From: Lysinibacillus fusiformis
GTDB taxonomy: Bacteria; Bacillota; Bacilli; Bacillales_A; Planococcaceae
Length of the DNA: 64,000 nt
Assembly: GCF_003049525.1 (NCBI RefSeq)
Contig: NZ_PYWL01000002.1
Span: 372,001-436,000, forward strand
Direction of reading: 5' to 3'
Made by a program: the position numbers and the translations under genes. The notes below the pieces were generated by a model. The model ran no database searches. It was not told the origin of the DNA and worked only from the letters and a program-made list of their open reading frames with translations. Below, one piece after another: positions 50,452-59,649 of this stretch. Numbering within the stretch: position 1 is the first letter of the stretch; the number at the start of each line of letters is the position of its first letter.

Positions 50452-52413
50452 ATGAAGAAAATATTTAGCAGTTTTAAGGGCAAGCTTTATACGCTATTTG
50501 CACTAGTATTACTAATCCCTGTTATATCTGTAGGTAGTTTATCTTATTTATCAGCTAAAGATTCGATAGAAGAAGAAATCTTATTTAGTGCCAATGAAAG
50601 TGTGGGCATTTTAAATAAGCTTATCGATCAAACTATTACTGATAAGATGAATGACATTCAAGTGTTTAGTAGTGAAATAGATGCACAACAAGTTAAGCAA
50701 TCACAAGCTTCTATCGAATCGAAGTTTAAGCAATATGGACAGCTTAATCCAGACGTTTTAAGTATTTATGTTGGAACAAATGATGGTTCGTTTTCTCAGG
50801 TACCAAAATTGAATGATGCGGACTATAATCCATTAGATCGAGATTGGTATAAACAAGCGACTGCTTTAAAAGGTGAAACGTTAATTACTAACCCTTATAA
50901 AGATGCGGGAACTGGTGATATGGTTGTAACGGTTGCTAAACAGATCAAGGACCGGTCAGGGGTTGTTGCTATTGATATTAAGTTAACAAACCTTCAAAAA
51001 ATTGCAGATTCCATTCGAATTGGGAAAAATGGGTATCCCTCTATTTTTGGGGAAGACAATCTGGTCATTTCACATCCTACATTAGAAGCGGGTGGCAAGC
51101 TAAAAGAAAGTTTCCTAGATAAAATGTACGAAAGTCCCTCTGGCACCTATGAATACGTCTTTAACGGCGATGATCGTATTTTGTTCTATACGACGAATGA
51201 GGTAACCAATTGGAAAATTACAGGTACGATCTTTTCTAAGGAAATTGATGAATCGGCTTCATCGATTTTAACTCATACCATCATAGTTCTGCTTGCAGCT
51301 GTCGTGATTAGTTCTATAATCTTCTACTTCGTGATGAAGGCTGTCATTAAACCAATTAAAGCATTAAAAGATAGTGCCGTTACGATCAGTAAAGGTGATC
51401 TGACAGAGACTGTTACAATAACTTCGAAGGATGAAATTGGACAATTAGGACAAGCCTTTAACGATATGCAGGAAAGTTTGCGGACGCTTATTCAAAAAAT
51501 TGAACAAAATGCAGAGGAAGTGGCATCGTCTGCTGAAGAGCTAACAGCTAATGCGAATCAAACAAGTATAGCAACCGAAAAAGTCGCTATTTCTATTCAA
51601 GATGTTGCGTCAAGTGCAGATGGTCAGACTATTAGTGCCAATAAAAATGCAGAATCATTACATGAGCTTTCAACAGCCATTCTTCATATTGCTGAAATTT
51701 CTTCCGCTGTGACGGACCTTTCACAGCATGCGACATTACAAGCAGATGAGGGCGGACAAGCTGTCCAAAATACAAAGGATCAAATGCAGTCTATTCATTT
51801 ATCTGTTGCTGATTCCAATGCTAAAATTCAAACCTTACATGAGCGTTCACAGCAAATTACATCCATTTTAGATGTTATTACAAGCATTGCGGATCAAACT
51901 AATTTACTGGCTTTAAATGCCGCTATTGAAGCAGCAAGAGCAGGGGAGCATGGAAAAGGCTTTGCGGTTGTCGCAGACGAAGTCCGTAAGCTAGCCGAGC
52001 AATCACAGGAATCGGCTAAACAAATATTTGATCTAATACGTGGGATTCAACAAGAAACAGAGCAATCTGTAAGTATTATGGCTAAGGTAACGGAGGATGT
52101 TCAAAGTGGTTTACATATTTCTGATGAAGCCATTACGAAATTCCAAGTAATTAGGACAAGTATGAATGAAATTACGCCAAAAATGGAAGAGGTTTCTTCT
52201 GCCTCCGAGCAAATGTCTGCTGGTGTGCAAGAGGTAGCAGCGGTGACGGAAGATTTAGCCTTCTCAGCCAAAGGGAATGCTGCCGCTTCTGAAGATGTTG
52301 CAGCCTCAACAGAGGAACAGTTAGCATCAATGGAAGAAATCAATGCCTCGGCACAAGCACTTGCACATATGGCAGATGAATTAAAACAACTAATTAGTCA
52401 GTTCAAATATTAA
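50452..52413 (+). CDS. Methyl-accepting chemotaxis protein with dCache domain
   Basis: A 653-residue chemoreceptor. TM1 at about 12-32, a dCache_1 domain at about 35-270, TM2 at about 275-298, HAMP about 300-350 and the signalling domain with [20 protein letters not shown]. In the dCache domain, Tyr125-x4-Arg130-x-Trp132-Tyr133 (in [13 protein letters not shown]), Tyr149 and Asp175 (VVAIDIK) fit the motif described for amino-acid-binding dCache domains. That suggests an amino acid attractant receptor like McpC. The neighbouring AgcS amino acid symporter and peptide catabolic genes suit such a sensor. A bidirectional terminator follows. Confidence 0.94.
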   Translation: MKKIFSSFKGKLYTLFALVLLIPVISVGSLSYLSAKDSIEEEILFSANESVGILNKLIDQTITDKMNDIQVFSSEIDAQQVKQSQASIESKFKQYGQLNPDVLSIYVGTNDGSFSQVPKLNDADYNPLDRDWYKQATALKGETLITNPYKDAGTGDMVVTVAKQIKDRSGVVAIDIKLTNLQKIADSIRIGKNGYPSIFGEDNLVISHPTLEAGGKLKESFLDKMYESPSGTYEYVFNGDDRILFYTTNEVTNWKITGTIFSKEIDESASSILTHTIIVLLAAVVISSIIFYFVMKAVIKPIKALKDSAVTISKGDLTETVTITSKDEIGQLGQAFNDMQESLRTLIQKIEQNAEEVASSAEELTANANQTSIATEKVAISIQDVASSADGQTISANKNAESLHELSTAILHIAEISSAVTDLSQHATLQADEGGQAVQNTKDQMQSIHLSVADSNAKIQTLHERSQQITSILDVITSIADQTNLLALNAAIEAARAGEHGKGFAVVADEVRKLAEQSQESAKQIFDLIRGIQQETEQSVSIMAKVTEDVQSGLHISDEAITKFQVIRTSMNEITPKMEEVSSASEQMSAGVQEVAAVTEDLAFSAKGNAAASEDVAASTEEQLASMEEINASAQALAHMADELKQLISQFKY

Positions 52414-52415
52414 AA

Positions 52416-52455
52416 AAAACGCCCCTCCATTCATTACAATGGAGGGGCGTTCCTA
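52416..52455. terminator. Bidirectional rho-independent terminator
   Basis: AACGCCCCTCCATT/AATGGAGGGGCGTT, a perfect 14-bp stem, between the convergent chemoreceptor and symporter genes. Confidence 0.92.
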
Positions 52456-52457
52456 TT

Positions 52458-53852
52458 TTATCGATCTTCTTCCCAACAATCAGTATTTTTTAATGTCGGA
52501 ATTGATTTGGCATAAAAGACAGGATTTTTACCTGCTTTGCGTTGGCCTGTAAAATCATCTAATACAAGGAAGGCAATTTTACCAAGAATCATGATGATAG
52601 CAATATTGATGAAAGCCATAAGCCCCATAAATAAATCTGCTAAATTCCATACAAGTTGAACTTGTGCTACAGAGCCGAACATAACCATGACTAGTACTAG
52701 TATGCGATACATAATCATCCAACCCTTATGGGCATTTATAAATTCGATATTAGATTCACCATAGTAATAGTTACCGATGATCGAACTGAAAGCAAAGAAG
52801 ATAATGGAAATGGCAATAAAATAAGGAGCCCAATCCCCAACATGTACAGCTAGGGAATTTTGCGTCAAAATAATACCATTACTTTCACCTTTATCATATA
52901 AACCAGCTAAAATAATGATAAAGGCTGTTGCTGTACAAATCATAATCGTATCGAAAAAGACGCCTAAGCTTTGTACAAGCCCTTGCTTAGCAGGATGTGA
53001 GGTATTAGCAGTCGCCGCAGCATTTGGCACACTACCCATCCCAGCTTCATTTGAAAATAAACCACGACGTACCCCTTGCATAATAGCGACTCCAATTGCT
53101 CCACCAGCAGCTTCTTGTAGACCAAATGCATGTGTGAAAATTAATTTAAAAACATTTGGTATTTCTGATAAATTTGTCACCACAACAAAAAGGGCTACAA
53201 GTAAATAGAAGATGGCCATAACCGGTACAAGGACTTGCGTTACCTTGACAATTCTTTGTACACCACCAAAAATAATTAATGCTGTTAGTGCTACAAGTAA
53301 GCCTCCAATGAGCTTTGGACTTATATCAAATGCTTCCCCAACCGAAGTAGCAATTGTGTTAGACTGCACTGCATTAAATATAAATCCAAAACTTAGTGTT
53401 AATAGAATACTAAAAATGATACCTAGTTTTCTTTGACCTAACGCTTTTTCCATGTAATAGGCAGGTCCACCTCGGAACGTATCGCCATCCTTTACTTTAT
53501 AGACCTGTGCTAAAGTACTTTCAATGAAGGCTGTTGCCATTCCTAATATAGCAATAATCCACATCCAAAATACTGCACCTGGTCCACCGACACCAATGGC
53601 TAAGGCAACACCTGTAATGTTCCCAGTGCCTACACGTGAAGCGGCACTAATCGTAAAGGCTTGGAATGGCGAAACCCCTGAGTCTCCCTCCCTTTTTTCG
53701 ACAATCAGACGAAACATTTCAGGAAAAAGACGAATTTGTACAAATTTTGTACCAAATGAAAAATATAGTCCAGCAGCTAATAATAAGATAATCAGGATAT
53801 ATGTCCATAAAATATTATTTCCACTATCAACAATATTTGAAATCCATTCCAT
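52458..53852 (-). CDS. Alanine/glycine:cation symporter (AgcS family)
   Basis: A 464-residue membrane protein with about 11 helices taking up alanine or glycine with sodium or protons. Family signatures are ISAASRVGTGNITGVALAIG near residue 70, GGPGAVFWMW, GTFRGGPAYYMEK-like (GDTFRGGPAYYMEKALG) and NEAGMGSVPNAAATANTSHP near 270. Some AgcS proteins also accept D-alanine. It is divergent (185 bp) from the racemase gene of the D-amino-acid locus, so a role in salvaging alanine released by that locus is plausible but unproven. Confidence 0.94.
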   Translation of the reverse strand: MEWISNIVDSGNNILWTYILIILLLAAGLYFSFGTKFVQIRLFPEMFRLIVEKREGDSGVSPFQAFTISAASRVGTGNITGVALAIGVGGPGAVFWMWIIAILGMATAFIESTLAQVYKVKDGDTFRGGPAYYMEKALGQRKLGIIFSILLTLSFGFIFNAVQSNTIATSVGEAFDISPKLIGGLLVALTALIIFGGVQRIVKVTQVLVPVMAIFYLLVALFVVVTNLSEIPNVFKLIFTHAFGLQEAAGGAIGVAIMQGVRRGLFSNEAGMGSVPNAAATANTSHPAKQGLVQSLGVFFDTIMICTATAFIIILAGLYDKGESNGIILTQNSLAVHVGDWAPYFIAISIIFFAFSSIIGNYYYGESNIEFINAHKGWMIMYRILVLVMVMFGSVAQVQLVWNLADLFMGLMAFINIAIIMILGKIAFLVLDDFTGQRKAGKNPVFYAKSIPTLKNTDCWEEDR

Positions 53853-53964
53853 AAGTTATTCCTCCTTTCACAGTACGCTTTAGTCTACACTGTTTTTTTA
53901 TGAAAAATCAACCTTTCTAATATAATAAATTATAATAAAGTTTTGAGTTTTCCTATAAGAGTGG

Positions 53965-53979
53965 TAAATTCCGAAAATT
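53965..53979. promoter_or_regulatory. CodY-box-like site upstream of the racemase gene
   Basis: TAAATTCCGAAAATT matches the CodY consensus AATTTTCWGAAAATT at 11 of 15 positions. It lies about 25 bp before a TATAAT (54005-54010) that stands upstream of the racemase RBS. Weak alone; supported by a better match in the same locus at 56047-56061. Confidence 0.4.
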
Positions 53980-54037
53980 CTCTTATTTTTATTTTGCAAA
54001 CGCGTATAATAATAGAATAAAGGAGGGAGATTGGAAG

Positions 54038-54736
54038 ATGAAAACAATCGGATTGATTGGTGGGATGAGCTGGGAATCCTCAGCCGAATATTATAAGCTT
54101 CTAAATGAACAGATCAAACAAAAGCTTGGGGGCCTTCATTCTGCAACATGTATTTTGTATAGTGTTGATTTCCAGCAAATTGAGCATTTTCAAGCGAGGG
54201 GACAATGGGACAAAGCTGGCTTCGTGCTAGCTCAAGCCGCACAGTCACTTGAACAGGCAGGTGCAGATTTTATCGTTATTTGTACAAATACGATGCATAA
54301 GGTCGTAGCGGTTATTGAGGAGGCCATCACCATCCCTATTTTACATATTGCAGATGCCACAGCTAACCAAATAAAAGAGGCTGGACTACAAAAAATAGCG
54401 CTCCTTGGAACTATGTACACAATGGAACAGGAATTTTATAAGTCGAGGGTAGAGGGGTATGGAATAGAGGTTATTGTGCCAGATTACCACTCACGTATGG
54501 AAGTAAACCGGATCATTTATGAGGAATTATGTTTGGGGAGCATTGTACCAAATTCAAAGTCCTATTATATCCAAGTGATTAATGACCTTGTGCAGGCAGG
54601 AGCGCAAGGAGTAATTCTTGGCTGTACCGAAATTGGCTTACTTATACAACAGCAGGATATCGATGTTCCAGTATTTGATACAACGGCAATTCATGCACAG
54701 GCAGCTGTGTCAATGGCGATTCAGGAGGAAACGTAA
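54038..54736 (+). CDS. Aspartate/glutamate racemase family protein
   Basis: A 232-residue cofactor-independent racemase of the YgeA-like branch. The start IGLIGGMSWESSAEYYKLLN is typical. Both catalytic cysteines are present: Cys82 in VICTNTMHK and Cys196 in ILGCTEIGLL, so the enzyme should interconvert L and D forms of an acidic or other amino acid. The RBS is AAGGAGGGAG, 11-12 bases ahead. It is followed by the P1 peptidase gene with one base between stop and start. It likely converts a D-amino acid released from wall peptides to its L form, or the reverse. Confidence 0.9.
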   Translation: MKTIGLIGGMSWESSAEYYKLLNEQIKQKLGGLHSATCILYSVDFQQIEHFQARGQWDKAGFVLAQAAQSLEQAGADFIVICTNTMHKVVAVIEEAITIPILHIADATANQIKEAGLQKIALLGTMYTMEQEFYKSRVEGYGIEVIVPDYHSRMEVNRIIYEELCLGSIVPNSKSYYIQVINDLVQAGAQGVILGCTEIGLLIQQQDIDVPVFDTTAIHAQAAVSMAIQEET

Positions 54737-54737
54737 T

Positions 54738-55796
54738 ATGCAGGGAAAGGTAAGACAATTCGGCATTGAAGTGGGTACATTACCGGTTGGGCAGAAAAAT
54801 TGTATTACCGATGTTGCAGGGGTACGAGTAGGACATGTCACATTGGATGAGTCATTAGATCATGAAGGTGGTTACGCCTGTACAGGAGTCACAGCTATTT
54901 TACCGCATGGGGAGAATTTATTTCAGCATAAAGTTACAGCGGCTAGCTATGTGTTAAATGGCTTCGGCAAAACAACTGGACTCGTACAGGTGAATGAGCT
55001 AGGTGTGATCGAATCACCGATAATGCTCACGAATACATTTGGGGTACCAGCAGTTACGCAGGGAACATTGCGATATATGCTCGACATGAATCAGGACATT
55101 GGGCATACGACTGGCACCATCAATCTAGTTGTGGGCGAATGCAATGATAGTTATTTAAATTCCATCCGAGCATGTTCAGTAACAGCTGAGCATGCGGTAG
55201 AAGCCATTCATAATGCCTCTCCGAATACAGCACAGGAAGGAGCGATTGGTGCTGGAAAAGGGATGATGTGCTTTGGCTATAAAGGGGGAATTGGTTCCTC
55301 TTCTCGTATTGTCAAAGTCGATAAAAATGAAATTAGCTATACGGTGGGCTGCATGGTACTTAGTAATTTTGGTCATAGTTCGGAATTTTTAGCGGAACGT
55401 TATGTTGCTCCCGCAAACCAATGTGCCTCGACTCTAGCTCCTACAGATGGGTCGATTATGATAGTCCTTGCTACAGATGCTCCACTTAGCAGTCGTCAAT
55501 TGAAGAGAGTCATTAAACGCTGTGGGATAGGTTTAGGTCGGACAGGTAGTCATTACTCACATGGCAGTGGAGACATTGTGATAGGCTTTACAACTGCACA
55601 TAACATCCCGCATATGTCTGAACAGCTTGTAGAAACAAGAATACAGCTCCGTGAGGATCATCCCGTTATGAATCAGTTATTTGTAGCTGCGGCAGAGGCA
55701 ACTGAGGAAGCCATTCTCAATTCACTAGCTCAGGCACAAACAACAATTGGTCGCAACGGACATCAAGTAGAAGCCTACTCATTTCAAAAGGCATAG
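54738..55796 (+). CDS. P1-family (S58) aminopeptidase, DmpA type
   Basis: A 352-residue Ntn-hydrolase of the DmpA branch. The autocleavage and nucleophile motif is Gly238-Ser239 in TDGSIMIVLATDAPLSSRQL, which is the DmpA/BapA pattern. Also visible are ITDVAGVRVGHVTL at the N-terminus, NGFGKTTGLVQVNELGVIES and GAIGAGKGMMCFGYKGGIGS. DmpA releases N-terminal L-amino acids and also hydrolyses D-amino acid amides or esters; BapA acts on beta-peptides. The frame is open upstream to 54618 inside the racemase gene, but AGGAGG at 54723-54728 sets the ATG at 54738. Cytoplasmic. Differs from the Thr-type paralogue at 3160. Confidence 0.92.
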   Translation: MQGKVRQFGIEVGTLPVGQKNCITDVAGVRVGHVTLDESLDHEGGYACTGVTAILPHGENLFQHKVTAASYVLNGFGKTTGLVQVNELGVIESPIMLTNTFGVPAVTQGTLRYMLDMNQDIGHTTGTINLVVGECNDSYLNSIRACSVTAEHAVEAIHNASPNTAQEGAIGAGKGMMCFGYKGGIGSSSRIVKVDKNEISYTVGCMVLSNFGHSSEFLAERYVAPANQCASTLAPTDGSIMIVLATDAPLSSRQLKRVIKRCGIGLGRTGSHYSHGSGDIVIGFTTAHNIPHMSEQLVETRIQLREDHPVMNQLFVAAAEATEEAILNSLAQAQTTIGRNGHQVEAYSFQKA

Positions 55797-55798
55797 CG

Positions 55799-55842
55799 AA
55801 AAGGTTATTGAGACATAGATAATGTTTCGATAACCTTTTTTT
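55799..55842 (+). terminator. Rho-independent terminator after the DmpA-type gene
   Basis: AAAAGGTTATTGAGAC pairs with GTTTCGATAACCTTTT, with a short loop and a seven-T tail. It separates the racemase-peptidase pair from the following operon. Confidence 0.85.
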
Positions 55843-56046
55843 GCGTAAGTACATAAGATTCCACATTTTTTTAGCATGTGTGGGTCATGAGATGAATAAA
55901 TTCTTAACTAGAGGATAAAGGAGATTTTTCGACGATTTTTTGCTGGATTATGAATCATTATAAGAAAATAGCCATTAATTTGTAATAATTGTATTTTTAT
56001 CTAGTCAATAATAGAGAGATATGATACTATTCATTTTAAAAAACTG

Positions 56047-56061
56047 AATTATCTAATAATT
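56047..56061. promoter_or_regulatory. CodY-box-like site upstream of the VanX-like gene
   Basis: AATTATCTAATAATT matches the CodY consensus AATTTTCWGAAAATT at 12 of 15 positions. It lies about 20 bp after a TATGAT (56020-56025) and just before the RBS. Control by CodY would parallel the B. subtilis dpp operon. Confidence 0.55.
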
Positions 56062-56079
56062 AAACGGAGGTGTTCTAGT

Positions 56080-56814
56080 ATTGTAAACCTCTTTCAACCG
56101 ATTGGAACGGCTTCGAATGGAAACTCTCCTGAGAGCCCATCTGTTAGCGAAAGCCAAGAGCCTCTAATACAGATTACTGCTGCATATAAAAGAATTTTTA
56201 TAGAACCTATCTACTATCAGCAAAAGATTCCTAATAGTTTACGAGCCATTTATGTACGTGCTGGTGTAGTTGAACGCTTGCAGCATGCTTTGACACTATT
56301 ACCGAAGGAGTATAGCCTGCTCCTCTATGACGGCTATCGCCCATTCCAAGTTCAACAGTATTTATTTAACTATTTTTCACTGCAATTGGCGCGCATTATG
56401 CCTCACGCCACAGAACAGGAATTACTGCAGGCAACCAAAAAGTATGTCGCAATGCCAAGCGCAGATGCTGCTCATTTGGCACCCCATTTAACAGGTGGTG
56501 CTATTGATCTAACGCTTGCTGATAGACAAGGGAAAGCTTTGAATCTCGGTACAGCCTTTGATGAAATGAATGAAAAATCAGCTACACGTTATTTTGAACA
56601 TAACCTAAACGAGAATCCAGAGGCTTGTCAACATCGACGTTTATTATACAACTGTATGACACAAGTAGGCTTTAGTAATTATGGAGAGGAATGGTGGCAT
56701 TACGATTTCCATAATATGGAGTGGGCGAGACGAGTGCAAGCTAAAACAGCCTGTTATGGAGCCATTCAGGTAACGATACGTGATCATGAAATAAAGGAGA
56801 TTCGATATCAATGA
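56080..56814 (+). CDS. VanX-like D-alanyl-D-alanine dipeptidase, apparent ATT start
   Basis: About 244 residues of the M15D zinc peptidases, which split D-Ala-D-Ala. With the start at 56080, the motifs fall at Arg87 (YDGYRPFQ), His136 and Asp143 (APHLTGGAIDLTL), and Glu204 and His207 (EEWWHYDFHN), the usual zinc ligands and catalytic residues. No ATG, GTG or TTG occurs in frame before a TTG at 56278, which would delete family-conserved sequence such as EPIYYQQKIPNSLRAIYVRA. GGAGGTG (56066-56072) stands seven bases before ATT at 56080, encoding (M)VNLFQPIG. It overlaps dppA by four bases (ATGA). No signal peptide, so cytoplasmic. A sequencing error is an alternative explanation. Confidence 0.85.
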   Translation: MVNLFQPIGTASNGNSPESPSVSESQEPLIQITAAYKRIFIEPIYYQQKIPNSLRAIYVRAGVVERLQHALTLLPKEYSLLLYDGYRPFQVQQYLFNYFSLQLARIMPHATEQELLQATKKYVAMPSADAAHLAPHLTGGAIDLTLADRQGKALNLGTAFDEMNEKSATRYFEHNLNENPEACQHRRLLYNCMTQVGFSNYGEEWWHYDFHNMEWARRVQAKTACYGAIQVTIRDHEIKEIRYQ

Positions 56815-57605
56815 AAGTTTATATTAGCGCCGATATAGAAGGCATTACGGGTACAACTACATGGAGTGAAACAGAGTTAAACGCACCTGACTATCAATTC
56901 TTTCAACAACAAATGACTCGAGAAGTAGAAGCGGCCATTGAAGGGGCGATAGCGGGTGGAGCAACAGAAATACTATTGAAGGATGCGCACGATTCAGCAC
57001 GCAATCTCGATATTTCGAATTTACCTATCAACTGTAAGGTAATCCGTGGCTGGACTTACGATCCGATGTGTATGGTAGCAGGTCTCGATCAAAGCTTTGA
57101 TCGTGCGATTTTTATTGGCTATCACAGTAAGGGGGGAAGCGAGCGTAATCCGCTATCCCATACGCTTTGCACGTATGCGGATGTCAAAATAAATGGTGAG
57201 TATGCGAGTGAATTTTTAATTAATACGTATGCAGCAGCATTACATGGTGTTCCTGTTTCATTTGTCAGTGGTGATGTTGGCTTGACTGAAGAAATTCATG
57301 CCGTTAATGAAAACATTGTGACCTTCGCGACCAAAGAAGGAATAGGGAATGCAACTATTAGTGTCAGCCCGAAGCTAACGATTATGGAAACCAAGCGACT
57401 GGTAGCTTCCTCGATGAAGGTGCCACGTCAACATATTCAGGTACCATTACCAGAACGCTTTATGGTAGAAATCATCTATCGAGATCATACACGTGCCTAT
57501 CGTAATTCCTTTTATCCAAATGCCACATTTAAACCACATAATACAGTAGAATTCGTCACAGACGATTTTTATGAAGTATTACGTATTTTACAATTTTTAA
57601 CTTGA
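56811..57605 (+). CDS. dppA: D-aminopeptidase DppA (M55 family)
   Basis: A 264-residue zinc aminopeptidase specific for N-terminal D-amino acids. Metal ligands and catalytic residues appear as Asp8 and Glu10 (SADIEGI), His60 (LKDAHDSARN), His105 (GYHSKGG), His117 (NPLSHT) and Glu in INGEYASEF. This follows the B. subtilis DppA decamer enzyme, which cuts D-Ala-D-Ala and D-Ala-Gly-Gly. The start overlaps the VanX-like gene by four bases. In B. subtilis dppA heads the dpp transporter operon; here it precedes an oligopeptide transporter, separated by a hairpin. Confidence 0.94.
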   Translation: MKVYISADIEGITGTTTWSETELNAPDYQFFQQQMTREVEAAIEGAIAGGATEILLKDAHDSARNLDISNLPINCKVIRGWTYDPMCMVAGLDQSFDRAIFIGYHSKGGSERNPLSHTLCTYADVKINGEYASEFLINTYAAALHGVPVSFVSGDVGLTEEIHAVNENIVTFATKEGIGNATISVSPKLTIMETKRLVASSMKVPRQHIQVPLPERFMVEIIYRDHTRAYRNSFYPNATFKPHNTVEFVTDDFYEVLRILQFLT

Positions 57606-57731
57606 CTGTGTGGATGAGCTTTTGCTTAGAGTGTGTGTGCCAATAGGACACGCTGTTGTCATGTGGAATAAGTAATTTTGGATTCGTATATAGAGAGAGG
57701 GTCCATATAGAGGGACCTAGCTTATGTTTGA

Positions 57732-57777
57732 AAAATCCTATTGAAGGTCATGACATCGGTCCTTCCAATAGGATTTT
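57732..57777 (+). terminator. Intra-operon hairpin upstream of the binding-protein gene
   Basis: AAATCCTATTG-AAGG pairs with CCTTCCAATAGGATTT around a 13-base loop; the tail TTTTCATTAT is short of T. Likely a partial terminator or a 5' stabiliser for the binding-protein mRNA. Confidence 0.6.
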
Positions 57778-57807
57778 CATTATAAAAAGATGACTAGGGG
57801 GATGCAT

Positions 57808-59631
57808 GTGAGAAAATATTGGTGGCTTTTCGTATGTTTGGTCGTATTGTTTTGTGTAGCCTGCAATGATGAAAAATCGGGTGAAAAAGCATCAGAATAT
57901 CGTGTGGTATATTCAGGGGAAATTAAAACATTAAATTACTTAAAAACGTCTGAAACGAATGAGTTTGCGGTGGCGGCGAATATGGTAGATGGTCTTATTG
58001 AGTATGATAAATACGGGGTAGTCCAGCCGGGATTAGCGAAAGAATGGTCGGCAAATGAAGATGCAACCGTATGGACCTTCAAGTTACGTGATGATGCCAA
58101 ATGGGTGACACATGAAGGGAGGGAATATGCGGATGTAGTTGCACAGGATTTTGTGGACGGCTTGCAGTATGTCCTTGATGCCAAAAATGAATCCTCGACA
58201 GCCTGGATTGCGACAGTTGTCAAAAATGGAGAGGCATTCTATAACGGTGAAATGACAGATTTCAAGCAGGTAGGCATAAAGGCGTTGGATGAACATACAG
58301 TAGAATATACTTTAGAAGCTTCGACACCTTATTTTCTTTCTATGTTAAACTACGTTTGTTTCTTCCCAGTGAATGGTAAGTTCATTGCAGAAAAAGGGGC
58401 GGACTTTGGAACAACACGTGAAAATTTCCTTTATAATGGCGCTTATATTTTAGATAAATTTGAGCCGCAAAATGAGCGTGTTCTTGTAAAAAACAATACG
58501 TATTGGGATCAAGACAAAGTACTGATTGATCGTATCCGCTATAAATATAATAAAGAAGCTGCAACGGTAGCACCCGAACTGTTTTTACGTGGAGAAATTG
58601 ATTCCGCTAGTATTCCTACTTCCATTATTGATGAATGGTTTAAGGATGATAAGAAAAAATCTCAAGTTCGTCAAACACAAAATAACTTCTATACCTACTT
58701 CTACGCTCTCAACTTTAACCCACAATTTGACGCAGAATATGAACCAGATAACTGGAAGATCGCCGTCAACAACAAAGATTTCCGAAAATCAATATTCCAT
58801 GCACTGGACCGTGTTTCCGCCATGTTAACGGTGGAGCCTTATAATCCAGCCGATTTGCTGAGCAACACGATTACCCCCAAAAACTTTGTAGATGTTGCAG
58901 GGGTAGATTACACACAATTAACGCCATTTGCAACTATTTCCAATGAGGATTCCTTTAATAAAGAACTAGCACTTGAATTCAAAGAAAAAGCAAAAGTGGC
59001 ATTAGCGGGTAAAGCTACATTCCCTGTAAAAGTGTTATTGCCATATAATGCGGGTAGTCCAGACTGGGCAAATCGTTCCCAAGTAGTGGAGCAGCAAATT
59101 GAAAAATTACTGGGGACAGATTATGTCGACATTATTGTAGAGGCAGGTCCAGCGACAGGCTTTTTATCTGAGGTGCGTCGTCCTGGGAAATTTGCACTTT
59201 TAGAAGCTAACTGGGGGCCAGATTATGCAGATCCATCCACGTATACAGATCCATTTACAGTGGACGGTACTTATAATAAACCTGAATTAGCTGAGGGTTA
59301 CACAGAAGCCAATGGAAAAACGACGTATCAAAACCTTGTGGATGAAGCAAAGGTAACGATTGATGTGGCAAAACGGTATGAGCTGTTTGCGAAGGCAGAG
59401 GCCTTTTTAATTGAAGAAGCCTTAGTGATTCCATATTCCGTTGGAGGTAGTGGCTATGTTGCATCCAAATTAAATCCTTTCGAGGCACAGTATTCACCAT
59501 TTGGTGTAACTGCCGAGAAATTTAAAGGTCAGCAAGTATTGGAAAAGCCAATGAGTAATGATGAATTTAAGAAAGCGCTTGCTCAGTGGGAACAAGAGTG
59601 TGCTGACGCTTTAGCGAATGCTAAAAAGTAG
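57808..59631 (+). CDS. Oligopeptide ABC transporter binding lipoprotein (OppA-like, family 5)
   Basis: A 607-residue extracytoplasmic ligand-binding lipoprotein. The signal ends LVVLFCVAC with Cys lipidated, after a basic MRKYWW start. YSGEIKTLNYLKTSETNEFA, GLAKEWSANEDATVWTFKLR and later GPDYADPSTYTDPF are the family 5 blocks of the longer OppA type. The GTG start at 57808 is chosen because AGGGGG (57796-57801) is six bases ahead; two upstream ATG codons are too close or inside it. It is flanked by hairpins on both sides, which may raise its level relative to the permeases. Its presumed ligands are wall-derived or D-residue-containing peptides. Confidence 0.93.
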   Translation: MRKYWWLFVCLVVLFCVACNDEKSGEKASEYRVVYSGEIKTLNYLKTSETNEFAVAANMVDGLIEYDKYGVVQPGLAKEWSANEDATVWTFKLRDDAKWVTHEGREYADVVAQDFVDGLQYVLDAKNESSTAWIATVVKNGEAFYNGEMTDFKQVGIKALDEHTVEYTLEASTPYFLSMLNYVCFFPVNGKFIAEKGADFGTTRENFLYNGAYILDKFEPQNERVLVKNNTYWDQDKVLIDRIRYKYNKEAATVAPELFLRGEIDSASIPTSIIDEWFKDDKKKSQVRQTQNNFYTYFYALNFNPQFDAEYEPDNWKIAVNNKDFRKSIFHALDRVSAMLTVEPYNPADLLSNTITPKNFVDVAGVDYTQLTPFATISNEDSFNKELALEFKEKAKVALAGKATFPVKVLLPYNAGSPDWANRSQVVEQQIEKLLGTDYVDIIVEAGPATGFLSEVRRPGKFALLEANWGPDYADPSTYTDPFTVDGTYNKPELAEGYTEANGKTTYQNLVDEAKVTIDVAKRYELFAKAEAFLIEEALVIPYSVGGSGYVASKLNPFEAQYSPFGVTAEKFKGQQVLEKPMSNDEFKKALAQWEQECADALANAKK

Positions 59632-59649
59632 TAGGGGATCGTAGATAAA

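Noticed and set aside
56081..56086. TTG at 56081 as start of the VanX-like gene
   Set aside because: It is in another frame and is followed at once by TAA.
56080..56814. Complete VanA-type glycopeptide resistance cluster
   Set aside because: No VanH dehydrogenase, VanA ligase or VanRS pair is present; the neighbours are peptide import and catabolic genes.
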